NCBI GenBank assembly: GCA_045106735.1
Contig: JBGCEZ010000101.1
Span: 1-51,593, forward strand
Direction: 5' to 3'
Length of the DNA stretch: 51,593 nt
From: JBGCEZ01 sp045106735
GTDB taxonomy: Bacteria > Planctomycetota > Phycisphaerae > Phycisphaerales > SM1A02
The notes beneath the pieces were generated by a model that saw only the letters and a program-made list of their open reading frames with translations, searched no databases and had not been told where the DNA came from. The position numbers and the translations under genes were made by a program. Positions 1 through 9,316 of the stretch are shown piece after piece. Position 1 is the first letter of the stretch. The number at the start of each line of letters is the position of its first letter.

Positions 1-1
1 G

Positions 2-526
2 TTCTCCCAGGCCGACGGGCTCGGAAGCAACATGGTGCGCAGCCTGCGAAGCGATCGGGCCGGCCGCATGTGGGTCGGGACGGATGGCGGGGGCGTGAGC
101 GTGCTCGAATCGGGTCGATGGCGGACCCTGACGATGGCCGATGGCCTCAACAACGATCGCATCTTCGAGATCCTCGAGGATCGGGCGGGGCGAATGTGGT
201 TCAGCACGCTCGGCGCCGGGGCGTCGCGATGGGATGGCCGCTCGTTCACCTCGTTCGGATCGGATGAGGGACTCTCGACCAACGAGCTGCCCTGTCCGTG
301 TGGCAGTGGCAAGAAACTCGGCGAGTGCCACGGGCCGAATCCCGGCGCCCACGTCCAAGAGTTTTTGGAAGACCGCGAAGGGCGCATTTGGTTCGGCTGT
401 TCCGGCGGCCTCTTCCGACTGGAGGGCGACCGGGTCATCAACATCACCAAGGATGGGCCGTGGCCAGCAATCGGTTCGGCCACATCGAATGAAGAACCGG
501 ACGACGCCCCCGATCGAGACGGCTGA
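2..526 (+). CDS. Reg_prop beta-propeller protein, C-terminal part (5' truncated), with embedded SEC-C-like motif
   Basis: The reading frame is open from the window edge, so the start lies upstream; in-frame codons before the first ATG (32) already give FSQADGLGSN, a propeller repeat start. Two complete repeats of the two-component-regulator propeller type are visible (DGL.sN ... D.aGrmWvgT.ggG). In the third, the sequence between STNE and VQEFLEDREGRIWFG is interrupted by 22 residues containing CPCGSGKKLGECHG, which matches the zinc-binding SEC-C motif. Such propellers usually form the periplasmic sensor of hybrid histidine kinases, but this protein stops 25 residues after the last blade with no TM segment, Y_Y_Y domain or kinase, so it may be a truncated sensor or a free-standing propeller. 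The sensor role is inference. Confidence 0.7.
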   Translation, partial: FSQADGLGSNMVRSLRSDRAGRMWVGTDGGGVSVLESGRWRTLTMADGLNNDRIFEILEDRAGRMWFSTLGAGASRWDGRSFTSFGSDEGLSTNELPCPCGSGKKLGECHGPNPGAHVQEFLEDREGRIWFGCSGGLFRLEGDRVINITKDGPWPAIGSATSNEEPDDAPDRDG

Positions 527-671
527 AGTCGGGATTCTCCCAGGTGACGCCGACGCCCACTCGGGATGAACGATTTGGCCGGGAGCCCGAGGCCGGAAGC
601 GTCGCCGCGACGATCGATGACCAACCCGCGCCACCTTGGAAGCTTGGAGTCAGATCAGCCGCGGAACCCAC

Positions 672-677
672 TACGAT
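672..677 (+). promoter_or_regulatory. -10-like hexamer TACGAT, 7 nt before the start codon
   Basis: TACGAT ends 7 nt before the ATG at 685, and no purine-rich Shine-Dalgarno lies between them. Transcription from it would begin at or next to the ATG. No convincing -35 is seen at 16-18 nt spacing. Confidence 0.35.
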
Positions 678-684
678 CGTCGGC

Positions 685-1773
685 ATGAGCACCCTCTTTG
701 AACCGCTTGAACTGCGCGGCGTCCGGCTGCGCAATCGCATCGCCATGTCGCCCATGTGCCAGTACCTCAGCGAAGACGGATTCGCCTCGGATTGGCACGT
801 CACCCACCACGGCGCCCGGGCAGTCGGCGGCGTGGGCCTGCTCATCGCCGAAGCGACCGGCGTGGTGCCCGAGGGACGCATCACCCCGAACTGCCTCGGC
901 ATTTGGAAGGACGAACACATTCCGGCCCTGCGCCGGGTGACGGACTTCATCAAGCAGCGCGGCTCCGTGGCCGGGATTCAGCTCGCCCACGCCGGCGTCA
1001 AGGCTTCCCGGCATCGGCCATGGCATCCCGACTCCAACGGGTACGTCCCCGAAAACGAAGGCGGCTGGATGCCCGTCGGACCGACGGCCACGCGCTACGG
1101 CCGGGGCGGCCCGGTGCCGCACGAATTGACCATCGCCGAGATCCAGTCGATCACCCAGTCGTTCGCCGCCGCCGCCGCCCGGGCGGTGAAGGCCGGCTTC
1201 GAAGTGGTCGAACTGCACTTCGCCCACGGATACCTCGGCCACAGTTTCCTCAGTCCGCTGATGAACAAGCGGTCCGACGGATACGGCGGCCCGTTCGATC
1301 ACCGGGTGAGCTTTCTCATCGACACCGCCCGCGCGGTGCGAGCCGCCATGCCGGACGAACTCGCCCTCTTGGTGCGACTCTCGTGCACCGATTGGGTCGA
1401 CGGTGGCTGGACGATCGAGGACTCGGTGGAAGCATCGCGCCTGCTCAAGCGCGAAGGCGTCGACCTGATCGACTGTTCGACCGGCGGGGCGACGCGGCGG
1501 GCGTCGATTCCGGTGGGTCCGGGCTACCAAGTGCGGTTTGCCGAGCAAATCCGGCGAGAAGCCGAGATCCCGACGGGGGCGGTCGGCATGATCACCGACG
1601 CCAAGCAGGCCGACGGCATCATCCGCGATGGCAAGGCCGACATCGTGCTCATGGGCCGACAGTTGCTTCGCGAACCGTATTGGGCGCACCAGGCCTGGCA
1701 AGATCTCGGCAAGCCCGGCGATCCGCCCATCGCCCGGGAGTACGCGTGGGCGTTGTCGGAAACGCGGCGGTAG
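685..1773 (+). CDS. NADH:flavin oxidoreductase, Old Yellow Enzyme family (YqjM/NamA-like)
   Basis: FMN-dependent TIM-barrel ene-reductase of 362 aa that would reduce activated C=C bonds with NAD(P)H; its natural substrate is unknown. Diagnostic features are MSPMCQY near residue 30 (the Cys position of YqjM-type enzymes), IQLAHAG, the substrate-binding His pair in ELHFAHGYL, NKRSDGYGG, and the phosphate-binding end IVLMGRQLLREP. The ATG at 685 is preferred because MSTLFEPLELRGVRLRNRI is the typical N-terminus; the in-frame GTG at 544 would add 47 residues without family similarity. A second, more diverged paralog lies at 9317. The next gene, on the same strand, starts 67 nt downstream. Confidence 0.93.
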   Translation: MSTLFEPLELRGVRLRNRIAMSPMCQYLSEDGFASDWHVTHHGARAVGGVGLLIAEATGVVPEGRITPNCLGIWKDEHIPALRRVTDFIKQRGSVAGIQLAHAGVKASRHRPWHPDSNGYVPENEGGWMPVGPTATRYGRGGPVPHELTIAEIQSITQSFAAAAARAVKAGFEVVELHFAHGYLGHSFLSPLMNKRSDGYGGPFDHRVSFLIDTARAVRAAMPDELALLVRLSCTDWVDGGWTIEDSVEASRLLKREGVDLIDCSTGGATRRASIPVGPGYQVRFAEQIRREAEIPTGAVGMITDAKQADGIIRDGKADIVLMGRQLLREPYWAHQAWQDLGKPGDPPIAREYAWALSETRR

Positions 1774-1840
1774 CCACGCGGAGCCGGCGTACGCCGTTCG
1801 CCAATCGCCATGACCCCGTTCCGAGCGCAAGGACACACCC

Positions 1841-3331
1841 ATGCAACGACGCACGTCGCCGGTTCCCTGGGCCCCAACGGGTGCGATCCTTGCGATCGGA
1901 TGTCGCGGCCGGACGCTGGGCGGGGCCTTCTCCAACGTTGCGAGGCGCGTACGAGGGTGCGGGCTGGTCATCGCCGTGGCCATCAGCCTGGCGGGCGGGT
2001 GGATCGCCGGCGCGGCATCGGCCGTCGAGGGTGGCCCCGATGCAGCCGCCCCGACTGGCAGCTCGACTGGCACCTCGACTGGCGCCGCGACTGACACCGC
2101 CACCAAACCGCTTCGGGTCTTCGTCCTGGCCGGGCAATCGAACATGCAGGGCCACGCCCACGCCCGAACCATGGACGCCATGGCCCTTGATCCGGCGACG
2201 TCCGCGTGGCTCGATCGGATGCGCCAGGCCGACGGGACCCCGCGCGTCCGCGACGACGTCTGGATCTCATCGATTGGTTCGGCCGACACCGTCCAGTCCG
2301 GACCGTTGACCGTCGGCTTCGGAGCCAGCCGCGGCGGGCCGAAGATTGGCCCCGAACTCTCGTTCGGGATCGCAGTGGGCGACCACTTCGACGAACCGGT
2401 GTTGCTCATCAAGACCGCCTGGGGCGGCAAGAGCCTGCACACCGACTTTCGCCCGCCGAGCGCGGCTCGCGATGGCGGGGCGGGTGCGGACGGGGCGGGT
2501 GCGGACGGGGCGCGTGGTACGGACGGGGCGGACGACGCGGGAAGCGAGATTGACCCGGACGCACCGGAAGCTCCGAAAGGTGCGGGCGACATCCCGCGTG
2601 ACGCCGGACCGTCGTACCGCTTGATGGTGGACCACATCAGATCCGTGCTCGACGACATCCCAAACGTGGTCCCCGGGTACGACCCGGACGTGGGCTACGA
2701 GCTTTCTGGCTTCGTCTGGTTCCAAGGCTGGAATGACATGGTCGACCGCAACGCCTACCCCGACCGCGCATCGCCGGGCGGCTACGACCGGTACCGCGAC
2801 CTCCTCGCCGCGTTGATCCGCGATGTGCGGCGCGATCTGGACTGCCCGGAATTGCCGTTCGTCATTGGCGTCATGGGCGTCGGCGGCCCGATCGAGCAGT
2901 ATCCGGCATCCCAACGGCGGTACGCGCCGGTGCACCGGAACTTCCGCCACGCCATGGCCGCGCCGGCGGACATGCCCGAGTTCGCCGGCCGCGTGGTCGC
3001 GGTGCTGACCGAAACGTGCTGGGACATGGAGGTCTCGGCGTTGCAGGAGCGGGCGGGCGGAATCCAAGAGCGCGTCGACACGATTCGGCAGGCCATGAAG
3101 GATGGGACGATGGAACGGTCAGAAGGGGAGGCGGCCCTCGACCAACTCGACCGCGAGACATTCTCCGAACGCGAACGCGTACTCTTGCGAACCAGCACGT
3201 CCAATGCGGCGTTCCACTACCTCGGGTCCGCGCGCATCATGTCCCGGATCGGGGCCGCCTTCGCGGATGCCATGCTCACGGTCACCGACGAAGACCACGT
3301 TCCGACCCCCACCGAGAGGATCCGCCCGTGA
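1841..3331 (+). CDS. Secreted SGNH/GDSL hydrolase of sialate O-acetylesterase type (SASA domain)
   Basis: Protein of 496 aa with a long N-region and a hydrophobic signal segment (about residues 45-62). The mature protein begins a SASA hydrolase domain with LRVFVLAGQSNMQGHA, the block I nucleophile Ser motif (GQSN, near residue 100). Further conserved blocks are LLIKTAWGGKSL and GFVWFQGWND. Family members are esterases acting on acetylated carbohydrates; the exact substrate is not predictable. A low-complexity Gly/Ala/Asp insert (about 2470-2545; repeated ADGAG and TDGAD) interrupts the domain. An AAGGA ribosome site precedes the ATG by about 8 nt. The stop overlaps the GTG start of the next gene (GTGA), so the two are probably translationally coupled. 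Confidence 0.82.
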   Translation: MQRRTSPVPWAPTGAILAIGCRGRTLGGAFSNVARRVRGCGLVIAVAISLAGGWIAGAASAVEGGPDAAAPTGSSTGTSTGAATDTATKPLRVFVLAGQSNMQGHAHARTMDAMALDPATSAWLDRMRQADGTPRVRDDVWISSIGSADTVQSGPLTVGFGASRGGPKIGPELSFGIAVGDHFDEPVLLIKTAWGGKSLHTDFRPPSAARDGGAGADGAGADGARGTDGADDAGSEIDPDAPEAPKGAGDIPRDAGPSYRLMVDHIRSVLDDIPNVVPGYDPDVGYELSGFVWFQGWNDMVDRNAYPDRASPGGYDRYRDLLAALIRDVRRDLDCPELPFVIGVMGVGGPIEQYPASQRRYAPVHRNFRHAMAAPADMPEFAGRVVAVLTETCWDMEVSALQERAGGIQERVDTIRQAMKDGTMERSEGEAALDQLDRETFSERERVLLRTSTSNAAFHYLGSARIMSRIGAAFADAMLTVTDEDHVPTPTERIRP

Positions 3332-5856
3332 CCCAGTTCAGAGGCACTGTAGGAATGATGTTCCGAGGGTTCGGATTGCCCACTGGAGTGGTCGCGCTCG
3401 CGCTCGTGGCCGGACTGTCCGCGATGCCATCGGCACGATCCGCGCGTGCGTCCGCGACGTCGATCCCAGCCCCAGCCCCAGCCGAGGCCGCGATCACGGC
3501 CAGTACCACATCGCACGCTCCGGCCGCTTCCATCGCCAATCCAGACTTCACCCGCGGCGAAACCGTTCCCGAGAACGCAACCCACGACTGGAACCTTGGA
3601 CCCACGGGCGCCCGCGGCTGGATGTACGCCAACAAGATGGAGACCAGCGAGGCGCGCCAGATCTTGGTGACGACGGTGGACCCCGGCTCACCGGCCGACG
3701 GCATCCTGCAACCCGGCGACGTCATCCTTGGCGTGGGCCGCCAGCGGTTCCGTGAGGATCCGCGAACCGAGCTCGGGCGGGCCATCGGTCTGGCCGAAGC
3801 CGGCAACGGTCGGCTCGCCCTGCAGCGATGGCGCGACGGCCGGACGTCGCGCGTGCGCCTGCCGCTTCCGGCGATCGGAGCCTACGCCGACACCGCACCG
3901 TTCGGATGCCCCAAGTCCAAGCGGATTTTCGACGACGGTTGCGTCGCCCTGGCCGAGCGCATGGCGGCGGCTCCGGACGACGGCAACCCGATCGAACGCT
4001 GCCTGAACGCCCTCGCGCTCCTGGCCAGCAATCGGCCGGAGTATCTGCCGCTGATTCGTCACCAGGTGGAATGGGCGTCGGGCTACTCCGACCTGCAGCG
4101 CCGCGATCTGCACTCCTGGTGGTACGGCCCGGTGAACATGCTGTTGGCCGAGTACGTGCTGGTCACGGGCGACCGGCAGTACATGCCGCAGCTCGAACGG
4201 ATCACGATGGAGATCGTCAACGGCCAGAGCCCAGTCGGATCGTGGGGGCACCGGTTCGTCCAACCGAATGGCCGCCTGGCCGGCTATGGCATGATGAACG
4301 CCCCGAGTTTGCCGCTGGCCGTTTCGCTCATCCTGGCGCGCGAAGCCGGCGTCGAGAACCCCGCACTGGACACCGCGATCGAGCGATCAGCCCGACTGGT
4401 TCGCTTCTACGTCGGCAAGGGCAGCATTCCGTATGGCGACCACCATCCGTGGATTGACACCCACGATGACAACGGGAAGAACGGCATCGCCGCGGTCATG
4501 TTCGATCTGTTGGGTGACGTTGATGCGGCGACGTATTTCTCGCGCATGAGCGTGGCCTCCCACGGGCCGGAGCGCGACGAGGGCCACACCGGCAACTTCT
4601 TCAACATGCTGTGGGCGATGCCCGGCGTGGCGTTGTCGGGCCCTGAGGCAACCGGAGCGTGGATGGAGGAGTTCGGCTGGTCGTACGACCTTGCCCGGCG
4701 TTGGGATGGCACCTTCCAGCACCAGGGGCCACCCGCGGTTCGGCCCGACAGCTACCACGAGTGGGACAGCACCGGCGCCTACCTGCTCGCGTACGCCCAG
4801 CCGCGCCGCACCCTCGCCCTGACCGGTCGCGGGCCGCGGCGGGTTCCGCAGGTCGACGCCCGCGAGGCGACCGAGCTGATCGACCTCGGCCGTGGCTGGA
4901 GTCCGCGGCTGAAGCTGACGTCGTATGCCGATCGATCCCGCCCGGAATTGATGGCCGGCCTGCAGAGTTGGTCCCCGGTCGCCCGCGAACGCGCGGCGCT
5001 CGAGTTTGCCCGCCGCGGCGACGCGCCGACGTCCACCCTGGTCCGCATGTTGACCGGCGACGATCTGTACGCCCGGCTCGGCGCGGCCCAGGCGATCATC
5101 CATCTTGGACCGAAGGCGGCCGAGGCGGTGCCCGCCCTGCGCCAGACGCTGCAGGCCGACGATCTGTGGCTGCGCGTGAAGGCGGCCGAAGCATTGGGGG
5201 CCATCGGCCGGCCCGCCGTTGCCGCGCTCCCGGACATGCTCGAGATGCTCGCCGAATCGGACATCGAGCGCGATCCCCGGGGCATGGAGCAGCGCTACCT
5301 CTGCTTCACCCTGTTCAATCGTCGCGGCGGCATGCTGGGACGTTCGCTCGACGGTGTGGATCGCGACCTGCTCCAAGCCGCGGTCGAGGCAGGCCTGCGG
5401 AATGAAGACGGCCGCGCCCGGGGAAGCATCGGCTCGGTGTACGAGAACCTCAGCTTCGAAGAACTCGAACCGCTGCTGCCGGCGATTCTGCAAGCGGTCC
5501 GTGAACCGGCTCCGAGCGGCATCATGTTCGCCGACGAAATTCGGTTGAGTGGTCTGGAGTTGTTGGCCCGGCACCGCGTCGAAGAAGCGCTTCCGTGGTG
5601 CATCGACCTGATCGATCCCGACCGTTGGGGCATGGGCAATCGGGTCGAGCGCTGCATCGCGGCCCTGCGTCCGTACGGCGGATCCGCCGCGTCGCAGATC
5701 CCGAAGCTGCAGTCCCTTGAGGCAGCCTTGGCCAAGAAAGGCTGGAAGCCTGACCGGATCAAGGAGCTGGGAATCGCCGACATGATTCGAGCGATCGAAG
5801 CCGACGCGAACCCGCCGGCGATGCGCTCGGTTGGTTCGGCGGAGTCGAACGAGTGA
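3328..5856 (+). CDS. Secreted PDZ and HEAT-repeat protein, DUF6288-like
   Basis: Protein of 842 aa. The GTG at 3328 is chosen because it overlaps the upstream stop and is followed by a signal peptide (hydrophobic VVALALVAGLSAMPSA) and an Ala/Pro-rich linker. Residues about 90-180 form a PDZ-like module (GWMYANKM, ILVTTVDPGSPADGILQPGD). The middle 350 residues are rich in Trp/Gly and His motifs (WWYGPVNMLLAEY, DTHDDNGKNG, GHTGNFFNMLW), as in planctomycete DUF6288 proteins. From about residue 540, HEAT-like repeats follow (ERAALEFARRGD, LGAAQAIIHLGPKAAEAVPAL, VKAAEALGAIG). The function is unknown; an extracytoplasmic scaffold or glycan-related role is a guess. It is an operon partner of the preceding hydrolase. 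Confidence 0.75.
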   Translation: MTQFRGTVGMMFRGFGLPTGVVALALVAGLSAMPSARSARASATSIPAPAPAEAAITASTTSHAPAASIANPDFTRGETVPENATHDWNLGPTGARGWMYANKMETSEARQILVTTVDPGSPADGILQPGDVILGVGRQRFREDPRTELGRAIGLAEAGNGRLALQRWRDGRTSRVRLPLPAIGAYADTAPFGCPKSKRIFDDGCVALAERMAAAPDDGNPIERCLNALALLASNRPEYLPLIRHQVEWASGYSDLQRRDLHSWWYGPVNMLLAEYVLVTGDRQYMPQLERITMEIVNGQSPVGSWGHRFVQPNGRLAGYGMMNAPSLPLAVSLILAREAGVENPALDTAIERSARLVRFYVGKGSIPYGDHHPWIDTHDDNGKNGIAAVMFDLLGDVDAATYFSRMSVASHGPERDEGHTGNFFNMLWAMPGVALSGPEATGAWMEEFGWSYDLARRWDGTFQHQGPPAVRPDSYHEWDSTGAYLLAYAQPRRTLALTGRGPRRVPQVDAREATELIDLGRGWSPRLKLTSYADRSRPELMAGLQSWSPVARERAALEFARRGDAPTSTLVRMLTGDDLYARLGAAQAIIHLGPKAAEAVPALRQTLQADDLWLRVKAAEALGAIGRPAVAALPDMLEMLAESDIERDPRGMEQRYLCFTLFNRRGGMLGRSLDGVDRDLLQAAVEAGLRNEDGRARGSIGSVYENLSFEELEPLLPAILQAVREPAPSGIMFADEIRLSGLELLARHRVEEALPWCIDLIDPDRWGMGNRVERCIAALRPYGGSAASQIPKLQSLEAALAKKGWKPDRIKELGIADMIRAIEADANPPAMRSVGSAESNE

Positions 5857-6397
5857 CTGAACGGTTGAATTGACGGGTCGAGTGCATGGGCCGAATGAAT
5901 GGGCCAAATGAATGGGCTGAATGAACGAGCCGAGCACGCAGAGCAGCCTCGACCTCGACCTCGACCGGCCGCCACCTGCCACCGCCGAACGCGCCATCCG
6001 CTCCAACCACACCGCCGTTGGCAAACGCCGGCCGCTGTTCCGCCGGCGTTGCGTTCACCCGGGGAGGCAATGCGGCCCACGGAGCCGTCATTCGCCGGCG
6101 AAGCGTCCGACGGCGGCCCGACAACGTTCGGGCCGGACGTCCGAGAATGGCGACGAAGCGTGAACCGGCGTCCACGCAGGGCCTGCCGCGCGCGAATCGA
6201 CGCCGGGAAGTGGCACCCAGCTCTCTAAACTTGCGGGCGACGGTCATTCGCATGACCTCGCCCCCTTTGGAGCCTGGCATGATCGCCCCCCAGCCCATCC
6301 GACGTTCGCCGGCCGCCAGCGATGCCGAGCGGGCCACCAGCGCTCGCGAGTCGGCCGCCAGGCGGCAGCGGCCTCCGTCCACCGAGGAGACGGGGCC
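5857..6397. other. Spacer without a convincing gene
   Basis: About 540 nt between the PDZ/HEAT gene and the kinase gene. It holds a 13-bp tandem repeat (5886-5924), a short CTCGAC repeat (about 5950-5970) and a TAAACT hexamer near 6226 that could be a -10 element for the kinase transcript. Open frames here show no family features. Confidence 0.6.
5886..5924 (+). repeat. Tandem repeat, 13 bp x 3
   Basis: Three units, ATGGGCCGAATGA, ATGGGCCAAATGA and ATGGGCTGAATGA, run head to tail beginning 30 nt after the stop codon of the PDZ/HEAT gene. Confidence 0.85.
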
Positions 6398-9115
6398 GTG
6401 AATCGCGAAGAGTTCCAACGCATCGACGATCTCTTCCGGCACGCGGTTCAGCTTCCCGTCGCCGACCGCGCGGCGTTCCTGGATGCCGCCTGCGGAACCG
6501 ACTCCGCACTTCGGAGGAACGTTCAGTCGCTCCTGGACGAGGACGGGGCGGTGGCCGGTGCCTTGGATGGCGGCGCCCTCGGGCCGAACGCGGAAGGGCA
6601 GCGGTCCCCGGTCGTCCAAGCCGCGGATGTGATGACGGGGGCCGATGAACCGGGGTTGCCCGACGGCGGCCAGATCGGGCCGTACCGGCTTCTGGAATCG
6701 CTGGGCGAAGGCGGATTCGGCGTCGTCTTTCTGGCCGAGCAGACCGAGCCGGTGCATCGGCGGGTCGCGCTCAAGGTCATCAAACTCGGCATGGACACGC
6801 GGCAGGTCATCGCCCGTTTCGAAGCCGAGCGGCAAGCGCTCGCCCTGATGGACCATCCGCACATTGCCACCGTGCTGGACGCAGGGGCCACCGGCCAGGG
6901 GCGACCGTACTTCGTGATGGAGCTCTGCGGCGGCCAGCCGATCACGGCCTACTGCCGCGAGCAGGACCTTCCACTGGACGCGCGCCTCGAACTCATCGGC
7001 CAAGTCTGCCGGGCGGTCGAGCACGCCCACCAGAAGGGCGTCATCCACCGCGACATCAAACCCGGCAACGTCCTGGTGGAAACGCGGGATGGCCGGCCAT
7101 TCGCCCGCGTGATCGACTTCGGCATCGCCAAAGCAACCGACGCGCGGCTCACCGAACAGACGTACTTCACCGAGCATCGGCAGATGATCGGGACCCCGGA
7201 GTACATGAGTCCCGAGCAGGCCGACGGGCTGCCCGACGTCGACACCCGCACCGACGTGTACGCCCTCGGCGTGCTGCTGTACGAACTGCTGACCGGGACG
7301 ACCCCGCACGATGCCGGCGCGCTGCGGTCGGCAGCCTGGGGCGAGATCCAGCGCATCATTCGGGAAGTCGAGCCGCCGCCGCCGAGTACCCGCCGGACGG
7401 AAGTTGCCGGTCCGCGGGGGACCCGATCCAACGGCGGTCCCACGCCGGATCGAAGCGGCGGCGTGCCCACCCCGCGCGGCGAGCTCGACTGGATCGTGAT
7501 GAAGGCGCTGGCCAAGGAGCGCGACCGGCGGTACCAATCCGCTGGCGAACTGGCCGCGGACATCCTGCGGCACCGGACGGGAGAGCCGGTGAGCGCAGCG
7601 CCGCCGAGCCGGATCTATCGCGCGCGCACGTTCGTTCGCCGGAACCGTGGGCTGGTGGTCGGCATGGCGGCCATCGTGGCCGTGCTCGGAGCCGGCGTGG
7701 TGGGGACGACGTGGGGCTTGCTCCGCGCGATCGACGCCGGCAACCGGGAAGCGGCGGCGGCCACGACGGCGATCGAAGAAGGCAATCGGGCCGACGCGGC
7801 CGCCAGGGAAGCGGAAGCCCGGGCCGCCGATCTGGAACTCGTCGTCGGATTCCAGACCGCGCAGATCGCGGGTCTGGATGCAGCGGCGGTGGGGACGCGG
7901 ATTCGCGCGTCCGTCGTGTCGGAGCTGCCAGAGCATCTGGGTGACCAAGCGCTGCCAGCCCTCGACGCCGTCAACTTCACGAATGTCGCGCTGCGCACCC
8001 TCCGCGAGGACCTGCTCGAGCGGGCACTCGATGCAGCAAATTCGGAGTTTGCCGATCGCCCGCTGGTTCGGGCTCGCCTGCTGCAGTCGATCTCCGACTC
8101 GGCCCGCGATCTGGGCATGCTCGATCTCGCCGAAGGGCCGCAACTGGAAGCCCTGGCCATCCACGAGCGCGAACAGGGCCCGGAGGCACGGGACACGATC
8201 GACGCGCTGTATCGCCGCGTGCTGCTGCTGCTGGATCAGAGCCGCTATTCGGAGGCCGAACCACTGGCCCGGAGAGCGGCCGACCTGCACCGGCGGGTCA
8301 TCGGCGACTCGACCGAGACGCTCAACGCGGTCTCCGTCCACGGTGTGGTGCTGCGCGGCCTCGAACGCCTCGACGAAGCGCTCCCGCTCTACCGGGAGGC
8401 GTACGAAGGACACTTGCGACTCGAAGGCCCCGATGATCCCGGCACGCTGCTCCTGCTCAACAATCTCGGGTTCATCCTGCGGGCGGTCGGACGGATGGAC
8501 GAAGCCGAGCAGGTCTTCCGCGACACCCTGGACGGACGCAAACGGGTTCTGGGTCCCGATCACTCGGGCACCCTTTCCTCGATGATGAACCTTGCCGGAG
8601 CGCTGCGGTCTGCCGGCCGACTCGACGAAGCCGAACCGCTGTACCTCGAAGCGCTGGCCGGGCACCGTCGACTGCACGGTGACGATCACACGCGCACGCT
8701 CACGTCCGTCGGCAATGTCGGCGTCTTCTACCTCAGCGGCCGACGCTACGAGGAGGCGGATCGCTTTCTGGGCGAGGCGGTCGAGGGATTGACGCGGATC
8801 ATCGGCCCCGAGGCGATCCAAACCGTGATCTACCGGATTCATCGCGGCCACGCCCTGGCCCGATGGGGACGCGTGGACGAGGCGCGAACCGTGCTCGAGG
8901 CGACGAGCGAGATCGCGGCGAGGGTGTTCGGCGCCGACTCACCGTCGGTCATCCGAAGTGAGTTGGGTCTGGCGATCGCCACGCGCGAAGCGGGGGATGT
9001 TGACGGCGCGGTCCGTGCTCTTGAGGCATTGAATACAAGGGCGATTGGTATCGGCGGCGCCGAATGGCCGTTCGCCAAAGAAGTCGCCCGCGCTTTGGCG
9101 GAGACGCGGCCGTAG
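6398..9115 (+). CDS. Membrane Ser/Thr protein kinase with C-terminal TPR repeats
   Basis: Protein of 905 aa. Residues 1-50 are the helical N-terminus typical of planctomycete kinases (FRHAVQLPVADRAAFLDAAC). The Hanks-type kinase domain spans about 90-360: glycine loop GEGGFG (near 105), VALKVIKLG with the ATP-binding Lys, catalytic HRDIKPGN (near 217), DFG (near 240), GTPEYMSPEQ activation segment. One TM helix is at about 417-440 (LVVGMAAIVAVLGAGVVG). The region from about 580 to 880 is TPR-rich with recurring LDEAxPLYxEA and MDEAEQVFRDTL units, likely an extracytoplasmic protein-interaction domain. A strong GGAGA ribosome site precedes the GTG start at 6398. These kinases often follow an ECF sigma gene, but none is present here. 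Substrates are unknown. Confidence 0.93.
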   Translation: MNREEFQRIDDLFRHAVQLPVADRAAFLDAACGTDSALRRNVQSLLDEDGAVAGALDGGALGPNAEGQRSPVVQAADVMTGADEPGLPDGGQIGPYRLLESLGEGGFGVVFLAEQTEPVHRRVALKVIKLGMDTRQVIARFEAERQALALMDHPHIATVLDAGATGQGRPYFVMELCGGQPITAYCREQDLPLDARLELIGQVCRAVEHAHQKGVIHRDIKPGNVLVETRDGRPFARVIDFGIAKATDARLTEQTYFTEHRQMIGTPEYMSPEQADGLPDVDTRTDVYALGVLLYELLTGTTPHDAGALRSAAWGEIQRIIREVEPPPPSTRRTEVAGPRGTRSNGGPTPDRSGGVPTPRGELDWIVMKALAKERDRRYQSAGELAADILRHRTGEPVSAAPPSRIYRARTFVRRNRGLVVGMAAIVAVLGAGVVGTTWGLLRAIDAGNREAAAATTAIEEGNRADAAAREAEARAADLELVVGFQTAQIAGLDAAAVGTRIRASVVSELPEHLGDQALPALDAVNFTNVALRTLREDLLERALDAANSEFADRPLVRARLLQSISDSARDLGMLDLAEGPQLEALAIHEREQGPEARDTIDALYRRVLLLLDQSRYSEAEPLARRAADLHRRVIGDSTETLNAVSVHGVVLRGLERLDEALPLYREAYEGHLRLEGPDDPGTLLLLNNLGFILRAVGRMDEAEQVFRDTLDGRKRVLGPDHSGTLSSMMNLAGALRSAGRLDEAEPLYLEALAGHRRLHGDDHTRTLTSVGNVGVFYLSGRRYEEADRFLGEAVEGLTRIIGPEAIQTVIYRIHRGHALARWGRVDEARTVLEATSEIAARVFGADSPSVIRSELGLAIATREAGDVDGAVRALEALNTRAIGIGGAEWPFAKEVARALAETRP

Positions 9116-9316
9116 AGGAGCGGGGCGGGCGAGCGAGTCACAGTGGACGCATCACGGAAAATGGCCTCGGCGCACTCGCTGGCTTCAACGCCCCGCCAAG
9201 CGGACTATCGTGAGGTCTCGAGTCTGCCGGCAATGGCATCGTCGCGGCGCCGCGGGCGGCTTGCCGCTCCGTCCAGCACCGGACGCCTCCGCCAGCCCCA
9301 CCGGAACCCCGCCCCC

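Noticed and set aside
655..2658. A 667-aa - strand frame over the first OYE and the SASA hydrolase
   Set aside because: Both + genes have diagnostic motifs; the antisense frame is compositional.
6018..6401. Small + frame ending at the kinase start, possibly the ECF sigma gene that often precedes such kinases
   Set aside because: It is Arg/Pro/Ser rich and shows no sigma region 2 or 4; no upstream ribosome site.
5759..8851. A 1030-aa open frame on the - strand over the kinase gene
   Set aside because: High GC opens antisense frames; the + frame has all kinase and TPR motifs, while the - frame has none.
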